Shown here one piece after another: positions 43,318 through 53,097 of a DNA stretch of 62,552 nucleotides. The stretch spans positions 1-62,552 of the forward strand of contig CAZNHL010000013.1 of assembly GCA_964572965.1 (NCBI GenBank). The letters run 5' to 3'. The notes under the pieces are model-generated. The model did no database searches, was not told the origin of the DNA, and saw only the letters and a list, made by a program, of their open reading frames with translations. The position numbers and the translations under genes are program-made. Origin of the DNA: CAZNHL01 sp964572965 (GTDB lineage: Bacteria > Bacteroidota > Bacteroidia > Cytophagales > UBA9547). The first letter of the stretch is position 1. The number at the start of each line of letters is the position of its first letter.

Positions 43318-46092
43318 ATGGGCGTTTTAGCACTCACACAAAATAAGCTGGGTAAACCTTACAAAGACCTTGAGTTTTTACTTGAGTGTTTGAAGGAGGT
43401 ATTGATTGAATGTGGTGAAGGTCATTTGGCGGAGTATATTCCGTGGATCAATGATGAGCCCAAAACACTAAAGCCGGAAAACTTCACTGAAAAGCACGTT
43501 CAGTTATATTCAATTACTTTCCACTTGCTGAATATGGTGGAAGAAAATGGCGCTGTACAAAACCGCAGAAAAATTGAAGAGAATGATATTACTTCTGTAA
43601 ATGGTTTGTGGGCAAACAATTTAAAAAGATTAAAAGACAAGGGGGTTACCGAGCAGCAGATTGCAGAGACGTTGCCCGATATTCATATTGAGCCAGTATT
43701 GACAGCTCACCCGACTGAAGCAAAACGTGCCATCGTATTAGCTCACCACAGAACATTGTATTTGCTGCTGGTAAAGCTTGAAAATACAATGTACAACGCC
43801 ATTGAGCGCTACGAAATCCGTAATGAAATAAAGCTTCAGCTTGACAGACTCTGGAGAACAGGTGAAATATACCTTGAAAAACCGGATGTTGCATCTGAGT
43901 TGAAAGGAATGATCCATTACCTGACTACCGTTTTCCCGGAAGTATTGCCAATCCTGGATCGCAGCCTTGCCGTTGCTTGGCAGTCCGTTGGATTTAATCC
44001 GAACAATATTCTTACTTATGATAAACTCCCGCGCCTTTCTTTCGGTGATTGGGTAGGTGGTGACAGAGATGGTCACCCGTTTGTAACAGCTGAGGTAACC
44101 CGTGAAACTTTAGGCGTGTTGCGTTTGAACGCATTGACAGTGGTTCGCGACCATGTGTTGACATTGTTCAAAAACTTAAGCTTCACTTGCTATCTTTCTC
44201 AGGCAAATAAAACGTTCCAGAAGCGTGCAAACGAATTGCTGGACGAATTACAGTTGAGAGAGAAGTATACACATCATGGATTTGACCGTGAAGTGTTTCG
44301 TATGTTTGTAGGTTTGATTCTGGAAAAATTGCCGGTTGAGGTTGAACAGGGACATACTGTAGCAGTTAAAGAACATGCGTATAGCTACAAAAACCATCAT
44401 GAGTTAATGGAGGATTTAGTAATCCTTCGTGATGCATTGGTAGACTATGGGGCTAAAGCAATTGCTTACACAGAACTTAAAGGGGTTATCAGAGTTACAC
44501 AGACTTTCGGTTTCCATTTAGCAGCACTTGATATCCGCCAGAATAGTAAATTTCATGATAATGCAGTAGCTCAGTTGATGAACGCTGCACATATGGATGG
44601 AAACAAATTCCTTGAATGGAATGAAGAAGAGCGTATCAAGTTCTTGAACAAAGAGTTACAGTCTCCTCGTCCGTTTACACAATATAAAACAGAGTTAGGG
44701 CCTGAAGCTAAGGCAGTTGTGGACTGTCTGCGTGTTGTTGCCGAATACATTGATGAACATGGGGTAGACGGTATCGGATCATTGATTGTATCTATGACGC
44801 GTTCAGTGTCTGATTTACTGGTTGTTTACTTATTGGCCCGTGAAGCAGGATTGATTACAGAAACAGAAGATGGTCTGGTTTGTAAACTACAGGTAGTTCC
44901 TTTGTTTGAAACAATTGAAGATTTGCAGAACAGCCCTGTTATTATGCAGACATTCCTTAATCATTCGTTTACGAAACGTAGTCTGGAATTCCAACGCAAC
45001 CTGAGAGGTGAAAAAGTATTGATGCAGCAGATCATGGTCGGTTATTCTGATAGTAACAAAGATGGTGGTATTCTGGCAAGTCAGTACAACCTGTCATGGG
45101 CACAGTCTAAACTGGTGGAAGTTGGTAAAAAGAATAAAGTAGCTTTACGCTTCTTCCATGGCAAAGGTGGTTCTATCAGCCGCGGTGCAGGTCCGACACA
45201 TTGGTTCACACGTACATTGCCACATGGTTCACAGAGTGGGGACCTTCGTTTAACTGAACAAGGCGAGACAATCGGGCAGAAGTATGCCAATAAAATCAAT
45301 GCCGCTTATAACCTTGAACTGCTTTTGTCAGGTGTAATGGCAGGTACTGTAGAAGGCCGTAATTGCTCCAAGCCTAAAGACAATAAATTTGAAGAAGTGT
45401 TTGAATTTCTTGCGAAAGGAAGTCAGAAATACTATACAGACTTATTGAATGAAAAGAACTTTATCAAATTCTTTAGCGAGGCAACACCGATTGATGTAAT
45501 TGAAAATTCTAAAATCGGTTCACGCCCTTCACGTAGAACAGGTAAGAGATCTTTGGCAGATTTGAGAGCTATCCCATGGGTATTTAGCTGGAGTCAGTCT
45601 CGCTTCAATATCACTTCATGGTACGGTGTTGGTTCTGTACTGGAAGACCTGAAGCAGCAAAACCCTCAGGAGTTCGAAGCATTAAAGGAATATGCTCAGA
45701 AAGATACTTTAGCGCGTTATGTATTTACCAACGTGGACACCAGTTTGGCTGCTACCGACGATACCATTTTCAATGCTTATGCAGATTTGGTAGAAGACGA
45801 AGAAGTGAAAAATGATATCCTTGGTAAAATCCAGTCGGAATACGATAAAACTAAACGTATGCTGTTGGAAGTATTCGAAAAGCCATTTGAGCAAAGACGT
45901 TTACACCATTATTATTCAAATGCTTTGCGCGCAGCAGCATTGAATGACTTGCATTATACACAGGTTGCATTGTTGAAACAATGGAGAAAAGCGAAAGCTA
46001 AAAACCCAACAGGAGACGAAGCACAAGGTTTGTTGCTACAGTTATTGTTAACGGTAAACGGTATCGCAAGCGCATTGAGAATCACAGGATAA
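43318..46092 (+). CDS. ppc: Phosphoenolpyruvate carboxylase
   Basis: 924 aa. It carboxylates PEP to oxaloacetate to refill the TCA cycle. Key elements: the catalytic His region EPVLTAHPTEAKRAIVLAH (about 126-144), FGDWVGGDRDGHPFVT (about 242-257), VGYSDSNKDGGILASQYN (about 576-593) with the Lys, FFHGKGGSISRGAGPTHW (about 617-634), and a C-terminal end at ASALRITG, close to the usual QNTG. The ATG at 43318 follows AAAGAG. It ends in a terminator. Full length. Effector control (for example by acetyl-CoA or aspartate) is not readable from the sequence. Confidence 0.96.
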   Translation: MGVLALTQNKLGKPYKDLEFLLECLKEVLIECGEGHLAEYIPWINDEPKTLKPENFTEKHVQLYSITFHLLNMVEENGAVQNRRKIEENDITSVNGLWANNLKRLKDKGVTEQQIAETLPDIHIEPVLTAHPTEAKRAIVLAHHRTLYLLLVKLENTMYNAIERYEIRNEIKLQLDRLWRTGEIYLEKPDVASELKGMIHYLTTVFPEVLPILDRSLAVAWQSVGFNPNNILTYDKLPRLSFGDWVGGDRDGHPFVTAEVTRETLGVLRLNALTVVRDHVLTLFKNLSFTCYLSQANKTFQKRANELLDELQLREKYTHHGFDREVFRMFVGLILEKLPVEVEQGHTVAVKEHAYSYKNHHELMEDLVILRDALVDYGAKAIAYTELKGVIRVTQTFGFHLAALDIRQNSKFHDNAVAQLMNAAHMDGNKFLEWNEEERIKFLNKELQSPRPFTQYKTELGPEAKAVVDCLRVVAEYIDEHGVDGIGSLIVSMTRSVSDLLVVYLLAREAGLITETEDGLVCKLQVVPLFETIEDLQNSPVIMQTFLNHSFTKRSLEFQRNLRGEKVLMQQIMVGYSDSNKDGGILASQYNLSWAQSKLVEVGKKNKVALRFFHGKGGSISRGAGPTHWFTRTLPHGSQSGDLRLTEQGETIGQKYANKINAAYNLELLLSGVMAGTVEGRNCSKPKDNKFEEVFEFLAKGSQKYYTDLLNEKNFIKFFSEATPIDVIENSKIGSRPSRRTGKRSLADLRAIPWVFSWSQSRFNITSWYGVGSVLEDLKQQNPQEFEALKEYAQKDTLARYVFTNVDTSLAATDDTIFNAYADLVEDEEVKNDILGKIQSEYDKTKRMLLEVFEKPFEQRRLHHYYSNALRAAALNDLHYTQVALLKQWRKAKAKNPTGDEAQGLLLQLLLTVNGIASALRITG

Positions 46093-46111
46093 TCCTGATA
46101 AGCTTATAAGA

Positions 46112-46142
46112 GAAAGGCCGTCTGAAAAGATGGCCTTTTTTT
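46112..46142 (+). terminator. Terminator of ppc
   Basis: aaaggccgtct (46113-46123) pairs with agatggccttt (46128-46138) with one G-T wobble, and a T tract follows. Confidence 0.85.
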
Positions 46143-46363
46143 ATGTCTTTAAGAAGCTCAGGAACCGGTGGCGCCAGCATTTAGTCTTAGTATAGTTTAA
46201 CTTGTCGAAATTGTCTGCCGGTAAGGTTTGTAAATTTATCAATTTCTTATCCTGACGATAGAGCAGCCATATGTTGCTATTAGGGAAAGACTTCATTTTT
46301 CTGATATGCAACTTTTGCTAATTGTTTTTTGATATATTTCAAGCTCAAACAAATGAAAAAGCC

Positions 46364-48082
46364 ATGCGATTATTAGTATTCTTGGGTCTGATCTGTTTTA
46401 ATAGTCTGATAGCTGTTGCTCAGAAGGTGGAAAAACCTGTGATTGGAGTACACATTATAGATTTTACCTCTGATGAAGCCTTAGAGAAATTAGCGTTGGA
46501 TATCCCTGCTTATGCAGCGAAAGGAGTAAACCTGATGGTTCTTGAAGTCGATTATAATTTCGAATTTGTATCCCATCCGGAATTGCGCCAGAGTGAGAAG
46601 GTGATTACCCTTGCAGGGGCCCGTAAATTTGCTCAGCTATGTAAGAAGAATGGTATCCGTCTTGTACCTGAATTTCAGTCATTAGGGCATCAGTCCTGGG
46701 ATAAATATACTTTTGCACTATTGACTAAGTATCCGGAGTTGGATCTGACCCCAGGTGCATTCCCTAACAATGAAGGTATATATTGTCGTGCCTGGGACCC
46801 GATGAACCCTAAAGTAAATGAGATAGTTTTTCCTTTGATTGATGAAATTTTAGAAGCTTTTGAGGCAGACGGCCTACACATAGGTATGGATGAGGTGTTT
46901 TTGATCGGATCAGATAAATCGCCATCCACTTTTGGTAAGAACCCGGCAGAAGTATATGCTTAAGTAGTGAATGATTTTTATGGTCATTTCTCTAAAAAGA
47001 AAATAGAGCTTTTTATGTGGGGAGACCGCTTGATTGATGGTAAAAAATACCCTTATGGCGAATGGGAGTCGTCTATGAACGGTACAGCTGCAGCTATCGA
47101 TCTCATCCCTAAAGATATTGTAATCTGCGACTGGCACTATGAATTAAGGGAAACATATCCTTCAATTCCCATGTTTGCTGAAAAAGGTTTTAAGGTACTG
47201 TCTTGTAGTTTCGTAAATACCAAGGCAGCAAAAGAGCTGATCAAATATTCTTTAAGGCAGAAAAATCCGGGCACGATTGGGCACTTATTTACTTCCTGGG
47301 GATCCGTTTCAAAAGACTCATTGGCACTTTATCCTGCTTTTATTCAGGGGTTAGAGGTCTTTAAAAACAAACTTATCTGGAATGTTTTTATTAATGAAAA
47401 GTCAGTAAATAAAGATGGCAGTATTAATGTAACACTTTTAAGTGATCGAAAAGACTTAACGATTTATTATACTATTGATGGGAAGGTGCCCGATAAAAAC
47501 TCATTGAAATATAAAAATCCTATTCATTTAACCCAATCAACCAATATTAAAGCAATAGCCTATAGTGGTGATAAGCCAGCCGGTGAAATAGCTTCAAAGT
47601 CATTTATCCTGCATCATGCTATAGGGAAGCGCGTTACTTTCAAAAGGAAATATAGTTCTGATTATCCGCCCAAAGACAGTCTTACTGTTTTGGTAAATGG
47701 AATTGCGGGAACAGAATCTTTTACTGATGGTGAGTGGATTGGTTTTAACGGTACAGATATTGAGGTGTCAATAGAGCTCGGTGGTATTAAAGAATTGTCA
47801 GAAGTAACTTTTAATACTTATAATGACCCCGTTGCCTGGATTTATCCGGCAGAGAAAGCTGAAATATGGGTGTCTGCTGACGGGCTCAATTATTCTAAAA
47901 AAGCAGAAAGAGAGTTTGATCAGTCAATGAAAGATTTGATTGTCACAAATACCTTTAGCCTTGGCAAAACCAAAGCGGCATTTGTAAAATTATTTATCCA
48001 TAGCCGTTTAATTCCTCAGAACGGGAAACCGGAAGCTGGTCAGCCGGCATGGATATTTGTTGATGAAGTAGTAGTGAAGTAG
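46364..48082 (+). pseudogene. GH20-like beta-N-acetylhexosaminidase interrupted by an in-frame stop
   Basis: The frame from the ATG at 46364 runs to 48082 (572 codon positions), broken only by TAA at 46961-46963 (codon 200). After the signal peptide (MRLLVFLGLICFNSLIAVAQ) the catalytic barrel shows FVPEFQSLGHQSW-like LVPEFQSLGHQSWDKYT and the Asp-Glu pair in DGLHIGMDEVFLIG (about 170-183). After the stop the frame goes on: VVNDFYGHFSKKKIELFMWGDRLID, then a chitobiase C-terminal-like beta domain and a discoidin-like end (WIFVDEVVVK). A single AAA-to-TAA change would explain it. It is either a recent pseudogene, a sequencing error, or recoding. Confidence 0.8.
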
Positions 48083-48091
48083 TTTTGTATT

Positions 48092-48655
48092 ATGAAAATA
48101 TATACCAAAACAGGTGATAAAGGGAAAACCTCCCTTTGGGGTGGTAAAAGAGTTTCTAAAACTGATTTAAGAATAGAAGCTTACGGCACTGTTGACGAAG
48201 TCCTTTCTTATATAGGTTTACTGGCCTCATATAGAGATACAGAAAGCATTAACCCCTTTCTGTTGCGTATTATGGATCGCTTGTTTACGCTGAACGCTTC
48301 TTTGGCTGCTGATCCTGATAATGAAAAACTGAAAGGTAAAATGCCTCTGATAAGAATAGCTGATGTTGAGAGTCTGGAAAAGGCAATGGATGACATGAGT
48401 ACAGTTTTGCCGGAAATGAGGACCTTTATTTTACCGGGAGGTTCTGTGGAAGTAGCTCATGCGCATATTGCAAGAACAATTTGCCGACGTGCCGAGCGAA
48501 TGACGATTAGATTAGCAGAGCAGGAATCTGTAGATGAGATTGTGATCATTTACCTGAATCGATTGTCAGATTATTTATTTGTATTGGCGCGTTGGATAGG
48601 CAATAGGCAGAAAGTAGACGAGATTCCATGGATAGCAGAAAAGCCGGAAGCGTAA
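48092..48655 (+). CDS. Cob(I)yrinic acid a,c-diamide adenosyltransferase (PduO type)
   Basis: 187 aa. It transfers the adenosyl group of ATP to cobalamin, making coenzyme B12. The N-terminal ATP loop is MKIYTKTGDKGKTSLWGGKR (about 1-20), followed by RIEAYGTVDEVLSYIGLL (about 27-44), the FILPGGSVEVAHAHIARTICRRAERMTI segment (about 110-137) and the C-terminal YLNRLSDYLFVLARW. These match the PduO/MMAB family. It starts 9 bp after the broken GH20 gene's stop. No B12 riboswitch or cob gene is adjacent. Confidence 0.93.
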   Translation: MKIYTKTGDKGKTSLWGGKRVSKTDLRIEAYGTVDEVLSYIGLLASYRDTESINPFLLRIMDRLFTLNASLAADPDNEKLKGKMPLIRIADVESLEKAMDDMSTVLPEMRTFILPGGSVEVAHAHIARTICRRAERMTIRLAEQESVDEIVIIYLNRLSDYLFVLARWIGNRQKVDEIPWIAEKPEA

Positions 48656-48919
48656 GGTGGAAAGTGTAATGTTGAATGCATAATGTGCCCTTCAATCCCT
48701 TCGACAGTCTCAGGTATCAGCAACTCTGGTGATTTCGGCTTTTCTCCTCGCTGGCTTAACCTGTTTAAGCCGCATAGTGTCAAACATGAGATTGCTTATT
48801 TAATATCATTAGGGTGAGATTCCTTCACCCTGGTAACTCTTCACTAACGGCTATGTTCTCCTGTCTAATCGCTCTTCGCTAATGCTCAGCCCTGATGCCT
48901 GATCGCTATTTCCTAACAT
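48656..48919. other. 264-bp convergent interval with heptad repeats
   Basis: Left (48659-48690) ATGTTGA, ATGCATA, ATGTGCC keep a 7-base period; right (48862-48921) TAATCGC, TCTTCGC, TAATGCT, CAGCCCT, GATGCCT, GATCGCT, ATTTCCT, AACATCT run into the dnaJ gene's end. Between them lie two short hairpins (ggcttaa...ttaagcc near 48750; agggtga...tcaccct near 48810). No gene. Confidence 0.55.
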
Positions 48920-49780
48920 CTAAGCCAGGATATCCACAATCATAAAAACTTCCGTGACGATAATAAGGATATTGATAAATGAAAGAGCCGGGATAAGTAC
49001 ATCATAGTCCAGGCGTTTTAACCAGTTCAGTTCCATTATGATAGCAAAAATTAGTACCATGGCATTCATGTAAAAAATAGAATGTGGACCCCATTTTACA
49101 CTTGGTTCTGTTGTTACTTCCTGATCGTTAACTGTTTTTACTTTATATACAAATCCGAAAATAGGCGTTGTTTCAAGGCTTAACTTATCACCGATATAAA
49201 TCGGAATAAAACTGCTTTCGGAAAAACGGAAGCTTGCATGTTGTGTATGATAGTTCTTGTTGTTTTTATCCGGGTCAAACTTGACTGTCTCGTCCTTGGT
49301 TAAAGCTTTTGGCAGACAAATATCAAGGAAGAAAATAAGTGACAGAAACAAACAGACATAGTTTACAGCTTTAAGCAGTACAAACAGATCTGCATCCTCC
49401 CTTTTTTTATTCTCTCTTGAACGCTGTTTTATTTTCTCAAATTCTACTTCATTCTGTTGGCGTTTACGCTCTTCTTCCTGAGCGCGCTGCCGGAAAGATT
49501 CTGCATAGTTAGGGCGGTTTGTTTGTTGCCTGTTGCTGTATGTATAATTGCCACTACCTGTTGAAGAACTGCTATATCCGTAATAGTAATCGTAAGTATT
49601 ACGCTTTACTGGGTCTGATAAAGTATTATAAGCTTCCTGAATAGATACAAAGGCCTCATGTGCATCGTGGCTTTTATTCCTGTCCGGGTGGTAACGCATA
49701 GCAAGCGAGCGATAGGCTCTTTTAATGTCCTGATCGCTCGCTTTTGCACTTATGCCTAATATTTCATAATAATTCTTCAA
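48920..49780 (-). CDS. Membrane-anchored J-domain protein
   Basis: 286 aa. The J domain (about 1-68) is complete: YYEILGISAKASDQDIKRAYRSLAMRYHPDRNKSHDAHEAFVSIQEAYNTLSDPVKRNTYD, with the HPD motif that stimulates Hsp70 ATPase. Then a Gln/Ser/Asn-rich linker and a charged coiled-coil (QRAQEEERKRQQNEVEFEKIKQRS, about 92-115). Three or four hydrophobic segments follow, among them AVNYVCLFLSLIFFLDICLP (about 139-158), MVLIFAIIMELNWL and FINILIIVTEVFMIVDIL near the C-terminus. There are no zinc-finger or C-terminal substrate domains. It lies 6 bp downstream of the HtrA protease gene. Confidence 0.85.
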   Translation of the reverse strand: MKNYYEILGISAKASDQDIKRAYRSLAMRYHPDRNKSHDAHEAFVSIQEAYNTLSDPVKRNTYDYYYGYSSSSTGSGNYTYSNRQQTNRPNYAESFRQRAQEEERKRQQNEVEFEKIKQRSRENKKREDADLFVLLKAVNYVCLFLSLIFFLDICLPKALTKDETVKFDPDKNNKNYHTQHASFRFSESSFIPIYIGDKLSLETTPIFGFVYKVKTVNDQEVTTEPSVKWGPHSIFYMNAMVLIFAIIMELNWLKRLDYDVLIPALSFINILIIVTEVFMIVDILA

Positions 49781-49786
49781 TACTTT

Positions 49787-51199
49787 TTAAAAATAGTAAG
49801 AGTAATAGCCTTTGCCTCCTTCGTTTGTTACTCCTTCAATAGTAACGCGTCCGCGAATATTGGCAAGAATATCTTCAAGTTCCAGAGGTGTATTTATTTT
49901 AACTCCATTAATTGCAGTAATGATAAAACCTTCCTGTATGCCAAGGCGGCTCATCAATCCTCCTGTTACTTTGTACAAACGTACCCCGTTGCCGATGGAA
50001 AGTTTTCCCTTTTCTATTTTAGAAACGTTTTCCAGTTCTGCACCTATACGATCCGCTTTGTAAATCTCCCTTTTGATAATTCCGGTACCGCCCTCAATAT
50101 TAGTCAAAGAAACAATAGTTTCAGAAGGTTTATTTTCTCTAAGATAGCTTACCTTAATTTTGTCACCAGGTCTGTGGTAACTAATCAGTTCATTAAACAT
50201 CGCTCTAGAGTCAACTGTTACACCATCTATTTTTAAAATAATGTCACCAGCTTTAAGCCCTGCTTTGTCTGCAGCTTCTCCAGCGCGTACTTGAGACAGG
50301 AAAACACCATCGAGGTCAACCACATTGAGTTTTTTAGCAAATTCGGTATTCATGTCGGCAACGTCAGCTCCGAAGAATGACTTCTGAACTTCGCCGAATT
50401 CAATGAGATCTGTGACAGCCTTCTTTACAATATCAATCGGAACAGCAAAACCATAACCGGTATAAGAACCTGTTTGAGAAAGAATAGCAGTATTAATACC
50501 TACCAATTCACCTTCAATATTTACCAATGCTCCACCCGAATTGCCCGGATTAATAGCAGCATCTGTCTGAATAAAAGATTCTATAGGGAAGCGACTGTTT
50601 ACAACACGGATATCTCTTGCTTTGGCGCTGACAATTCCGGCTGTTACAGTTGATGTTAAGTTAAACGGGTTTCCAACAGCTAAAACCCACTCGCCAACCT
50701 GAACGGTTTTAGAGGTGCCTATTTTCATGGCCGGGAGATTAGTTGCTTCTACTTTAATAACGGCAAGATCAGTAGAGGGGTCTATGCCAATTACTTTAGC
50801 CGAATAAGAGCGTTTGTTATGGATAACTTCAATTTGTTGTGCCTTGTCAATTACGTGACTATTAGTAATGATATAGCCATCTTTACTATATATAACGCCT
50901 GAGCCAGAACTGATTTGTGTTCCCGAGCGGCCATTAAAGAAATAGTCATACCAGTTGTAATTGTCGTTGTTTGAGCCTGTTGTTGTTTTAATATATACCA
51001 CTGAAGGTGTACTCAGTGCAGAGGCTTTTATAAAGTTGACTGAAGGTGTGGATGATATCTGGTTATTGGCAAATCTGAACGGGCTATTTTCCCTTTCTAT
51101 AAAAGTTGTTTCAGAACGAGGCGAAAACAAACCAAAGATAAATGCTCCGGCAATTCCGGCAGAAAAAGCGATAAGCGAAGTTTTGATATGTTGATTCAT
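49787..51199 (-). CDS. HtrA/DegP-type periplasmic serine protease with two PDZ domains
   Basis: 470 aa. Membrane-anchoring or signal segment LIAFSAGIAGAFIFGLF (about 9-25). Trypsin-like protease with the triad His in TNSHVIDKA (about 112-120), Asp in STDLAVIKVEA (about 142-152) and Ser in INPGNSGGALVNIEGELVGI (about 216-235). PDZ 1 (about 270-360, VFLSQVRAGEAADKAGLKAGDIILKIDGV) and PDZ 2 (about 395-460, GFIITAINGVKINTPLELEDIL). It degrades or refolds misfolded envelope proteins. It forms a two-gene unit with the membrane J-protein. A TATTTTTG box (51249-51256, minus strand) lies upstream. Confidence 0.93.
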   Translation of the reverse strand: MNQHIKTSLIAFSAGIAGAFIFGLFSPRSETTFIERENSPFRFANNQISSTPSVNFIKASALSTPSVVYIKTTTGSNNDNYNWYDYFFNGRSGTQISSGSGVIYSKDGYIITNSHVIDKAQQIEVIHNKRSYSAKVIGIDPSTDLAVIKVEATNLPAMKIGTSKTVQVGEWVLAVGNPFNLTSTVTAGIVSAKARDIRVVNSRFPIESFIQTDAAINPGNSGGALVNIEGELVGINTAILSQTGSYTGYGFAVPIDIVKKAVTDLIEFGEVQKSFFGADVADMNTEFAKKLNVVDLDGVFLSQVRAGEAADKAGLKAGDIILKIDGVTVDSRAMFNELISYHRPGDKIKVSYLRENKPSETIVSLTNIEGGTGIIKREIYKADRIGAELENVSKIEKGKLSIGNGVRLYKVTGGLMSRLGIQEGFIITAINGVKINTPLELEDILANIRGRVTIEGVTNEGGKGYYSYYF

Positions 51200-51548
51200 A
51201 TAGACTTAGATTTCCTGGAATAAACTACTCGCAGATATTTTTATTGTTCAAAAATAATAATTCTTATTAAAAAAGCTCTTGCTATGAACTGGCATAATAT
51301 TGTAATTCATGAATTTTATTTATGTTTACGAAAGCTTAATTGGTACTGCGTTGTGTCCAATGCTATTAAAATAAGAAGCTTTCATATTTGACAGGTTCGG
51401 CTGCCTTTGCTGATAATGAGTTTGTCAAAAGTATTTTGAAGGTTGGCCTTTTTAAGATCAAAACCTTATTTTAACGGCATTTACGTTGTATCCGGAAGAT
51501 TACTGTGCGAGACAGGTTTAAAGGCGTTTTATACTATTTATCCTTTAT
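51200..51548. other. 349-bp divergent intergenic region between HtrA and GH3 genes
   Basis: A divergent promoter region, AT-rich, with the TATTTTTG box (minus strand, 51249-51256) that could serve the HtrA gene. A 35-codon frame (plus strand near 51283) is not convincing. No RNA or repeat recognised. Confidence 0.35.
51249..51256 (-). promoter_or_regulatory. Candidate -7 box of the HtrA-dnaJ unit
   Basis: TATTTTTG on the minus strand fits TAnnTTTG, about 50 nt before the HtrA ATG. No clear -33. Confidence 0.35.
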
Positions 51549-53045
51549 ATGGGAGTCAGATCATTCTTAAGTAAGCCTGTGGCTGCTTATGTTACCAAGC
51601 AAATCAAAAAGTGGTCAGCAGCACCTGTAGAAACACAAAAGGCTGTATTTGAAAATCTTATTTCAGTAGGTCGCGGAACCGCGTTCGGAAAAGATCACCA
51701 TTTTTCAGATATTAAAACTCATGCTGATTTTGTAAAAAACGTTCCTGTAAGAGATTATGAAGATCTTAAGCCTTATGTTGAACGCGTGGTAAAAGGGGAG
51801 AAGGATGTTTTATGGAAAGGCTTGCCTATTTATTTTGCGAAAACTTCCGGAACTACCTCTGGTGTTAAGTATATCCCTATTTCAAAAGAGTCTATCCCAT
51901 TTCACATTGCAGGAGCCAGAGATGCCCTATTGTGTTATATTCAGGAAACCGGGAATGCAGATTTTCTTGATAAAAGCCTTATTTTCTTGTCAGGAAGCCC
52001 TGAACTGGATTTGAAAGGCGCTGTGCCGACCGGCCGGCTTTCAGGTATTGTTAATCATCATGTACCTGGTTATTTAAGAACAAATCAGAAACCAAGCTAT
52101 AAAACCAATTGTATTGAAGATTGGGAAACCAAGCTTGATGCAGTAATTGATGAAACGATCAATGCTGATATGAGCCTGATTTCAGGTATTCCGCCTTGGG
52201 TACAAATGTATTTTGACCGTATTGTGGCACGTACAGGGAAGAAAATCAAAGACGTTTTTCCTGAGTTTAAATTGTTTGTTTATGGTGGGGTTAATTTTGA
52301 ACCATACAAAGCAAAGCTGTTTGAGACAATTGGAAAGAAAATTGATTCAATAGAAACTTACCCTGCATCTGAAGGCTTTATTGCTTTTCAGGATACACAG
52401 ACAGAGCCTGGATTATTACTGTTGCTGAACTCTGGTGTTTTCTATGAATTCATTCCGTCGAACGAGTTTTATAATGAAAACCCAACACGACTCACTATTG
52501 GTGAAGTAGAATTGGGTGTGAATTATGCAGTAATCATGAATACGAATGCCGGTTTATGGGGCTATTCGATTGGTGATACTGTGAAATTTGTTTCGAAAAC
52601 TCCTTATAGGATTGTTGTAACAGGTAGAATTAAGCACTTCCTGTCTGCCTTTGGTGAACATGTAATTGGAGAAGAGGTCGAAAGTGCAATGAAGGCAACA
52701 CTGGCGCAATTCCCTGAAGCTGAACTTGTAGAATTTACTGTTGCTCCTGAAGTTACCCCGGCTGAAGGTTTGCCTTATCATGAATGGCTGGTCGAATTTT
52801 CCCGTCAGCCGGATGACCTGGAGGCCTTCTCAAAAGTACTTGATGAACACCTTGTAAAGCTGAATGTATATTACGACGATTTGATCACTGGCAATATTCT
52901 TCGTAACTTGAAAATTACGCCGTTGAAACCTAATGCATTTATTGAGTATATGAAGTCTCAGGGCAAATTAGGCGGCCAGAATAAAGTACCGCGTTTGTCT
53001 AATGATCGTAAACTGGCCAATGGCCTGATTGATTTTAAAATATAA
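51549..53045 (+). CDS. GH3 auxin-responsive-promoter-family ligase
   Basis: 498 aa adenylate-forming enzyme of the GH3 family. The phosphate-binding loop is AKTSGTTSGVKYIPIS (about 98-113), with YPASEGFIAFQD (about 275-286) for the second motif, and YSIGDTVKFVSKTPYRIVVTGRIKHFLSAFGEHVIGEEVE (about 339-379) for the third, with the Lys and hinge. In plants GH3 enzymes conjugate amino acids to hormones. In Bacteroidota their substrate is unknown. It is 52 bp upstream of dxr on the same strand, so is probably co-transcribed with dxr-rseP. Confidence 0.9.
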   Translation: MGVRSFLSKPVAAYVTKQIKKWSAAPVETQKAVFENLISVGRGTAFGKDHHFSDIKTHADFVKNVPVRDYEDLKPYVERVVKGEKDVLWKGLPIYFAKTSGTTSGVKYIPISKESIPFHIAGARDALLCYIQETGNADFLDKSLIFLSGSPELDLKGAVPTGRLSGIVNHHVPGYLRTNQKPSYKTNCIEDWETKLDAVIDETINADMSLISGIPPWVQMYFDRIVARTGKKIKDVFPEFKLFVYGGVNFEPYKAKLFETIGKKIDSIETYPASEGFIAFQDTQTEPGLLLLLNSGVFYEFIPSNEFYNENPTRLTIGEVELGVNYAVIMNTNAGLWGYSIGDTVKFVSKTPYRIVVTGRIKHFLSAFGEHVIGEEVESAMKATLAQFPEAELVEFTVAPEVTPAEGLPYHEWLVEFSRQPDDLEAFSKVLDEHLVKLNVYYDDLITGNILRNLKITPLKPNAFIEYMKSQGKLGGQNKVPRLSNDRKLANGLIDFKI

Positions 53046-53097
53046 GAAAGAAAGTCCGGATAGAATAAATCAGTATCCACTGGTGGATAAAGAGTAG

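Noticed and set aside
51283..51390. Possible 35-codon ORF in the HtrA-GH3 interval
   Set aside because: It is a short, AT-driven frame with no start context and no recognisable feature.
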